The notes under the pieces were generated by a model. That model saw only the letters and a program-made list of their open reading frames with translations, searched no databases and had not been told where the DNA came from. Position numbers and translations under genes: made by a program. 64,000 nt of DNA from Pteria penguin (lineage: Eukaryota; Mollusca; Bivalvia; Pterioida; Pteriidae): the NCBI GenBank assembly GCA_035048485.1, contig CM068582.1:18107269-18171268 (forward strand), read 5' to 3'. Shown here in pieces: positions 56,075-64,000 of this stretch (its first letter is position 1; each line of letters opens with the position of its first letter).

Positions 56075-56890
56075 AGGATGTTACACCAAAATGCTACACC
56101 AGAGAGGCTACACCAAGGATGCTACACTAAAGATGCTTCACCAAAGAGGCTACACCAAGGATTCTTCACCAAAGATGCTTCACCAAAGAGGCTACACCAA
56201 GGATGCTTTACTAAAGATGCTTAACCAAAGAGGCTACACCAAGGATGCTACACCAAAGTTGCTTCGCCAAAGAGGCTACACCAAGGATGCTACACCAAAG
56301 ATGCCTCACTAAAGAGGCTACACCAAGGATGCTGCACTAAAATGCTTCACCAAGGAGGCTACACCAAGAATGCTACACCAAAGATGCCTCACTAAAGAGG
56401 CTACACCAAGGATGCTACACCAAAGATGCCTAACTAAAGAGGCTACACCAAGGATGCTGCACTAAAGATGCTTCACCAAAGGGGCTACACCAAGGATGCT
56501 ACACCAAATATGCTTCACCAAAGAGGCTACACCAAGGATGCTGCACTTAAGCTGTTTCACCAAAGAAGCTACATCAAGGATGCTGCACTAAAGATGCTTC
56601 ACCAAAGAGGCTACATCAAGGATGCTACACCAAAGATGCTTCACCAAAGAGGCTACATCAAGGATGCTACACCAAAGATGCTTCACCAAAGAGGCTACAT
56701 CAAGGATGCTACACCAAAGATGCTTCACCAAAGAGGCTACACCAAGGATGCTACACCAAAGATGCTTCACCAAAGAGGCTACACCAAGGATGCTTTACTA
56801 AAGAGGCTACACCAAGGATGCTACACCAAAGAGGCTACACCAAGGATGCTACACCAAAGATGCTACACCAACCAAGGATGCTACACCAGG
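56075..56890. repeat. 42-bp minisatellite with an in-frame coding look
   Basis: About 19 copies of a 42-bp unit, itself three related 14-15 bp sub-units of the form GATGCTACACCAAAG. 42 bp is 14 codons, so plus-strand frames stay open and read MLHQRGYTKDATPK repeatedly (56091-56312 and 56468-56920). One minus-strand frame is open too (56588-56773). I saw no signal peptide, splice structure or non-repeat domain, so I treat it as satellite DNA. Confidence 0.9.
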
Positions 56891-57085
56891 GATTTAAACA
56901 TTTGTCAAGGATACACATAATGAAATTCCCAAAATGGTCTTTTTACGTAAAATGTCGACAAGAAGGGGTTTGACTTCTAGATCTCTACATCTCCATATAA
57001 GAGATACTCCAAATTCGTATTGTAAAATTTGTAGAAATATACGTTGGCAAATAATACTTCTTTAAAATCGAAATTAAAGACCGTC

Positions 57086-57140
57086 ACCATATAACCGTGG
57101 AGTGACGTCAAACAATTATCAATCAATCAATCAATCAATT
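57086..57140 (+). mobile_element. 5'-truncated SINE 3' tail
   Basis: ATATAACCGTGGAGTGACGT followed by CAAACAATT and (ATCA)5. It matches the 3' end of the 33967-34241 element (CGTGGAGTGACGTAAAACAA). No tRNA head is visible upstream, so this is a truncated copy. Confidence 0.72.
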
Positions 57141-58435
57141 CAAATTAAAATGAACGTAAAAAGTAAAACTAGTAAACTTTTCAGATCTCTGATGTGATTC
57201 TTCGTATTATGTTGATGTATATATTGTTTGGAAATAAATAAACTAAACTAGTAAAACTAGTGTCGTAGTAATTCATAATATCCAGGACTTAAATTCATAT
57301 AAAATACATCATACAAAACGTATGTTGCATAAGAATTGCAATTTCCTAAAGCAACTTGAATTAATGATATACTGTGTGATTTATTTATCAGTGCATAGGA
57401 TTTGTATGAATACGGACATAAGATGTGTGAAAAATATACTAGTACCTCGTGTACCTAATAATACAAAATATACTACTTGATGAATACAGGACTGCGTTTT
57501 CTGGACAGAACCGTGAATTAAATGCTTATACTTGATACCAGCAGACGACAACACGCAATTTTCGTCTGGGTGGCCGAGTAAAGATTTTCTCTACGACTCT
57601 TGAAAGGTAAAACTGCAACCAAAAGTAAACATTTTGTAAATCAAAGCACGAATTTTTAACAAATTTATTCTTTTCATGGCAATTTTTGTGTTTTTTAACA
57701 GACTACTTTTTTACCCCATACCTACCCATTTGACATATTTTGCATTCAATACGTGCCGAGTGAACAAATATACTCAATTTGAAATATTATTTACACAAAT
57801 TATGAGAATAATCGTAATATGAACTTAACTTTAAAGAATTAGATTTCTATACCGAAATTATTAACTGACACAGACTTGCATAAAAGTGTTCACGAGATGG
57901 ATGACAGCCAGTAATAAAGAGTAAATTGAGAACATAGACCCTATATTTACGTAGATGTTCCACGGGAAGCTTTTTCTGGCACGTCACAAGGCACGATATG
58001 ATACTAATATTTGACATTAGAATGACAAATTTTGAAATTGTATAAGGGCCTGTTATTATGACAGCTTCGTATTTGTGTATTCGTCGATCTGGTTCGGGGC
58101 ACCTGCACGATCACGAACTTTACTGTTTGGGGCAATTTCAACATCTTGTTGACTACTCGAGACAAAGGCTATAATAGGTGGTGTTATATAAAACGGGAAC
58201 TGTATGCCTTACTGCATGAGGCATATCAGGCTTCTGCATTCAATTTAAAGCCAACTATATTATATTATTCAATTGAAATTAGTAAATTCTCCTTTGTTCG
58301 TTCTTTATTCAAAATAAATCTTAAAACACATGGTGGCCGCAAATCCCTTCTATATAAATAGTTTTCATATTTTCTTATACATGTGACACTTGTTTTTTAT
58401 GGCATGCAAAGAATCAATGAGGTAACGGAATCATT
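57141..58435. other. Unique AT-rich DNA between two arrays, no gene seen
   Basis: No open frame with a recognisable domain; 58146-58361 (+, 71 codons) has no visible motif. Confidence 0.6.
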
Positions 58436-58439
58436 CTGT

Positions 58440-61400
58440 CACGCCTATATAACGGATCACCACAAGTAGTGACAAATCATAACGCGTGCAACACGGGACC
58501 ACTACAAGCAGTGACGGATCTATAGGACCACCACAAGCCGTGGCGAATCTATAACTTGCGTAATATGGGACCACCACAAGCAGTGAGGGATCTATAATGC
58601 GTGTAATATGGGACCACCACAAGCAGTGAGGGATCTATAATGCGTGTAATATGGGACACCCACAAGCTGTGACGGAGCTATACCACACATAACATTGGAT
58701 CATCGCAAACAGTGACGCATCTATTACGCGCGTAACACGGACAACTATATGCAGCAACAGATCTATAACATGCGTAACACGGGCTACTACAAGCTGCAAC
58801 GGATCTATAACATGCGTAACAAGGTCCACCACAAGCAGCGACAGTTCTATAACATACGTAACAGGGGTCACCACAAGCAGATACGGATCTAAAACATGCG
58901 TAACACGAACCATGACAAGCTATGACGGATCTATAACATGCGTAACATGGACCACCACAAGCAGTGACGGATCTATAACATGCGTAACACGGGCCACGAC
59001 AAGCTGTCACGGATCTATAACATGCGTAACATGGGACACCTCAAGCAGCGACGGATCTATAACATGCGTAACACGGGACACCACAAGCAGCGACGGATCT
59101 ATAACATGCGTAACACGGGCCACCACAAGCAGATACGGATCTATACCGTTCGTAACAGACCACCACATGCAATGTCATATCTATAATCTGCGTAACATTG
59201 GATCATCACAAACAGTGACGCATCTATAACGCGCGTAACACGGACCACTATATGCAACGACAGATCTATAACATGCGTAACACGGGCCATCCCAAGCAGA
59301 AACGGATCTATACCATTCGTAACAGACCACCACATGCAATGTCATATCTATAATCTGCGTAACATTGGATCATCACAAACAGTGACGCATCTATAACGCG
59401 CGTAACACGGACCACTATATGCAACGACAGATCTATAACATGCGTAACACGGGTCACCACAAGCAGCGACAGATCTAAAACATGCGTAACACGGGCCATC
59501 AGAGGCAGTGACGGATCTATAACATACGTAACACAGACCACCACATGCAATGTCGGATCTATAATTTGCGTTACCTGGGACCATCACAAACAGCGACGGA
59601 TCTATAAGATGCGTAACACGGGCCAGCAGGAGCAGTGACGGATCTATAACATACGTAACACAGACTACCACATGCAATGTCAGATCTATAATTTGCGTTA
59701 CATGGGACCATCACAAGCAGCGACGGATCTATAATGCGCGTAATATTGGTTCACCACAAGCTATGACGGATCTATAATGCACGTAATATGGGATCACCAC
59801 AAGCAGTGACACATCTTGCGTGACATGGACCACAACATGCAGCGACTGATCTATAACATGCGTAACATGGGGCCATCACAAGCAGTGACACAGCTATAAC
59901 GCACGTCAAAAGGGACCACCACAAGAAGTGACAGATCTATAACGCATGTAAAAAGGGGCCGCCACAAGGAGTTACTGATCTGTACCGCGTGTAAAAAGGG
60001 ACCAATGCAAACTGTGATGGATCTATAACGCGTGTAAAAAGGTACCAACACAAGCTGAAGAATCTATAACGTGCGTAAAACGGGTCCACCACAAGCAGTG
60101 ACGGATTTATAATGTGCTTAACACGGGACCACCACAATCAGTAACGGATCTATAAGATGCGTAATATCGGATCATCACAAGCAGTGACGGATCTATAACG
60201 TGCGTAAAACGAGTCCACCACAAGCAGTGACGGATTTATAATATGCTTAACACTGGATCACCACAATCAGTAACGGATCTATAAGATGCGTAATATCGGA
60301 TCATCACAAGCAGTGACGGATCTATAACGTGCGTAAAACGAGTCCACCACAAGCAGTGACGGATTCATAATATGCTTAACACTGGATCACCACAAGCGGT
60401 GACGGATCTATAAGGTGCGAAATATCGGATCACCACAAGCAGTGACGGATAACTTGCGTAAAAACGAGTCCATCACTAGCAGTGGCGGATCTTTAACCTG
60501 CGTAAAACGAGTCCACCACTAGCAGTGACGGATTTATAATATGCTGAACACTGGATCACCACAAGCGGTGACGGATCTATAAGGTGCGTAATATCGGATC
60601 ACCACAAGCAGTGACGGATAACGTGCGTAAAACGAGTCCATCACTAGCAGTGGCGGATCTTTAACCTGCGTGAAACGAGTCCACCACTAGCAGTGACGGA
60701 TTTATAATATGCTTAACACGGTACCACCACAAGCGGTGACGGATCTATAAGTACATAATATCGGATTACCACAAGCAGTGACGGATCTGTTAGGCACCAA
60801 AAGCAGTGAGTAGAACTATGAACTGGATAACATGGGACCACTAGCAGTGATGGATCTATAACGTGCGTAACACAAGACTGTAATAGGCAGTGAAAATCAT
60901 TGACACGGGACCACAAGGAGTGACGAATCTATAACAAGCGTAAAATGGGACCACCACAAGCAGTGACGGATCTATAACGTACGTAATATAGGACCACTAC
61001 CAAGAGTGACATATCTATTATGCGTAACAGGAGGCCACGCTAAGGAGTGACGTATTTATAACGCACATAAAATGGGACCACCAAAAGATGTGAGTGGAAC
61101 TATAACACGGGACCACTACTAGCAGTGACAGATCTGTAACGTGCGTAACAAAGCAATGACGGATCTATAATGTTGGTAACACGGGACCACTACTAACAGT
61201 GACAGATCTATAACGTGTGTAAAAAGCAATGACGGATTTATAATGTTGGTAACACGGGACCACTACTAGCGGTGACAGATCTGTAACGTGCGTAACAAAG
61301 CAATGACGGATCTATAATGTTGGTAACACGGGACCACTACTAACAGTGACAGATCTATAACGTGCGTAAAAAGCAATGACGGATCTATAATGTTGGTAAC

Positions 61401-61850
61401 ACGGGACCACTACTAGCAGTGACAGATCTATAACATGCGTAAAAAGCAATGACGGATCTATAATGTTGGTAACACGGGACCACTACTAGCGATGACAGGA
61501 TCTGTAACGTGCGTAAAAAGCAATGACGGATCTATAATGTTGGTAACACGGGACCACTACTAGCAGTGACAGATCTATAACATGCGTAAAAAGCAATGAC
61601 GGATTTATAATGTTGGTAACACGGGACCACTACTAACAGTGACAGATCTATAACGTGCGTAAAAAGCAATGACGGATCTATAATGTTGGTAACACGGGAC
61701 CACTACTAGCAGTGACAGATCTATAACATGCGTAAAAAGCAATGACGGATTTATAATGTTGGTAACACGGGACCACTACTAGCGATGACAGGATCTGTAA
61801 CGTGCGTAACAAAGTAATTACGGATCTATAAAGTTGGTAACATGGGACCA
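58440..61850. repeat. 3.4-kb minisatellite, 42-bp base unit with higher-order repeats
   Basis: The base unit is about 42-43 bp: CCACCACAAGCAGTGACGGA then TCTATAACATGCGTAACACGGG. Local higher-order periods appear. About 167 bp (four units) occurs at 59151 and 59318, about 129 bp (three units) at 60161 and 60290, and a 73-bp composite (one full plus one shortened unit) at 61168, 61241, 61315, 61388 and onward, about ten copies. All open frames across it (Cys/Tyr/Val-rich) are artefacts. Confidence 0.94.
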
Positions 61851-62320
61851 GGACACTGACGAGTTGCCGAAGGGGCTTGATCCCAGGAAGTCTCGACGCA
61901 CGCAAAATCACCCTTCCATGGTTCGTAAAAGAACGTGATTTTCAGTCCTTTTTAATTGTTCTATCTATGACGCTGTTTGTCGGAGTTATGTCGGACCTCA
62001 GATGACGTCATCACAATGAATAATTGCGTTTTGTGGAAGGATGAATTACTCTATTGACTTAGCTATGCCGGTGTATTGGACTAGCTTTTGCAATTAACCG
62101 ACACAATTCTGTTTTACCGCGATTCGCTCTCACAACTTGGTGCTGAATTATCCTTTCAGCTAAGTGAAATGATCTTTGGATTTTAAAACAATCTCGCCCC
62201 CTTCTTTACCAATTGCCTATGACAATTTTAGAATGAAGTAATCTATATCAATCAACGTGTCGGTTTAATCATTATATGATTAAGACTCATTGCTGAAGTC
62301 TGGTAGTCATAATTAGTTGC
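61851..62320. other. Unique DNA, no gene seen
   Basis: The first about 70 bp are GC-richer (GAGTTGCCGAAGGGGCTTGA), then AT-rich. No supported coding region. Confidence 0.55.
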
Positions 62321-62508
<188 letters not shown>

Positions 62509-63551
62509 ACGAAGATGATTATAAAAAAGTATTGGATAACCAGATCGGAATGGTGATCGAGGGGACACAAGATCGATTCTATTATTCCTTTTTGATGACA
62601 GGAGGCCGACGCTCGTGGCAAAGTTTGACATAACATTATGATAAAGACCCTTAATTGCTTTTACAGGATGTTTAGAATAAAGTAAAAGTCAAACACTTTG
62701 AAACAAGTGCCGCCATTCTAGTGTGAACAATATAAATATGATGTGAAACAAGATAAACAACAAACACATTTAACTTTTAAGACACGGATGGCAAAAATAT
62801 TTAGAAGCTGAAGTTAAAAATAAATAACATTTATAAAAAGAAATTCGACTCTCGCGAATGACCATTGAATCATACGCGTCAACGTGAACCACAAAACTTC
62901 AGAATGAAAATATGCGTGGGATATTCTGTAACCACAATTCAGAACAAATTATCGACATTGGAAACGTGGGACCTCAATTTAACCCCGTCTGCGGTTCTTT
63001 TCTTTATTATAAATAATTAGACACAATACGGATGGAGGAGATGCCTTCATATTAGAGATGTGTCTATGTCACCTCACTTATTAAAACAGCACAAGTATTT
63101 CATACCTACCACATTTATTATGATTGCTAGGTAACACCTGTGGGCCTTTAGGCTCCACACGGGAGTACTTGGTATATCAGGAATTCAATATGCGATATTT
63201 GTTGCTTTTAATATGCTTATTTTTCGTGATTTTTTTTTTAATTACATGAATGTTTTTTTTTCTTTTCGTATTTAACATTTTGCGAGTATACAGCTCCATT
63301 ATCTTTGACATTCATATAAACACTAACGTTATTTTGCGTAATTATAATGATGTTTAATACATAATATATTTACGAAGTTAAAAATTAGTGAAGGAAAATT
63401 TTTGTGAACCAAATACTGTTAGCTTCACACACCATTACTTAATACATATGATTTTACTTCTTTATGATTGTTTAATTTGCGAAATTTGTATATTTCACTT
63501 TACTGTATATTCTAGAAATTTTCAGTTTTTGCACGAGATTAAAAATGAAAA
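62509..63551. other. Unique AT-rich DNA, no gene seen
   Basis: No supported gene. T-rich runs lie at 63232-63263. Confidence 0.55.
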
Positions 63552-63645
63552 CTATTTCTGCTATTTATGTATATTTCTGCTATTCTATGTATATTTCTGC
63601 TATTTTATTTATATTTCTGCTATTTCTGTATATTTATGTTATTAT
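63552..63645. repeat. 20-bp tandem repeat, four to five copies
   Basis: ATTTCTGCTATT recurs every about 19-20 bp (near 63554, 63573, 63593, 63613), separated by TATGTAT-type spacers. The open frame over it (63388-63702 +) is Phe/Tyr-rich and a repeat artefact. Confidence 0.85.
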
Positions 63646-64000
63646 TTGTGTCTGCAGAAAAATAGAAATACCTTTCAGGAACTGAAAGAACTTTGTCATT
63701 AAACATTCATTTGCTTTTACTTTTTTGTGTTCAGTTTGTATTCCACGTCATTACATTATACTTTTTAAAACAAAGCAACATGGATTGAACAAACTTTCAA
63801 TTATTTCTGAATAAAAAAAGAATTTCACCATGCATAACCTCTTGGTTTATACATCAAGGTAATGTGTTTGCTGTAAGACGGCTCATAAATGCGCCAACAT
63901 AAACTGGACTGAACTAAGTCATGTATGCAGACTTTATCATACAGGAGACCAAAGGCCATCAATTAGCGTCTGATATTTTATACTTCAAAGTGTGAATAAT
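63646..64000. other. Unique AT-rich DNA to window end, no gene seen
   Basis: No coding region, RNA gene or clear repeat is visible. Confidence 0.55.

Noticed and set aside
58431..61911. Open frames giving repeated CYACYRSV or TCVTR peptides
   Set aside because: Products of the 42-bp minisatellite, open on both strands, with no unique domain.

Overview
The window is animal nuclear DNA. It is AT-rich, has long introns, no operons, many micro- and minisatellites and tRNA-derived SINEs. The SINEs end in a GACGTHAAAC motif followed by ATCA/ACCA-type repeats, a style I associate with molluscan and other lophotrochozoan genomes. I therefore suggest a mollusc, possibly a bivalve; this is inference and no species can be named.

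One gene can be supported. It is a complete spalt-like (sall) zinc-finger transcription factor on the minus strand. Four coding exons lie at 50388-50316, 35453-34410, 17122-17006 and 11481-8576. They sum to 4140 nt, exactly 1380 codons including the stop, so the predicted protein is 1379 aa. All three introns are GT-AG and phase 1. The protein has the MSRRKQ-type N-terminal repressor motif of SALL proteins, a C2HC finger, an acidic stretch, a Gln-rich segment, a C2H2 pair, a triplet, two more pairs, and a solitary C-terminal finger.

Layout: 1-6962 is a cluster of seven unrelated minisatellites and, near its middle, a SINE with a perfect 13-bp target-site duplication. 6963-8575 holds the probable 3' UTR and downstream flank. 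8576-50388 is sall; intron 2 (17.3 kb) contains an 80-bp minisatellite, dinucleotide tracts and two SINE-like elements, while introns 1 and 3 are mostly unique AT-rich DNA with a few candidate regulatory patches. 50389-56070 is the upstream flank with a long (TA)n tract. 56075-61850 holds two large arrays built on units of about 42 bp, with a SINE 3' fragment between them. The rest is unique AT-rich DNA and simple repeats.

Most short open frames are fortuitous or come from tandem repeats. I found no convincing second gene, RNA gene, CRISPR array or viral gene. The most useful observations are the fully symmetrical exon phases of sall, its extra C-terminal finger, the shared SINE tail, and the bracketing of the gene by evolving minisatellite arrays.
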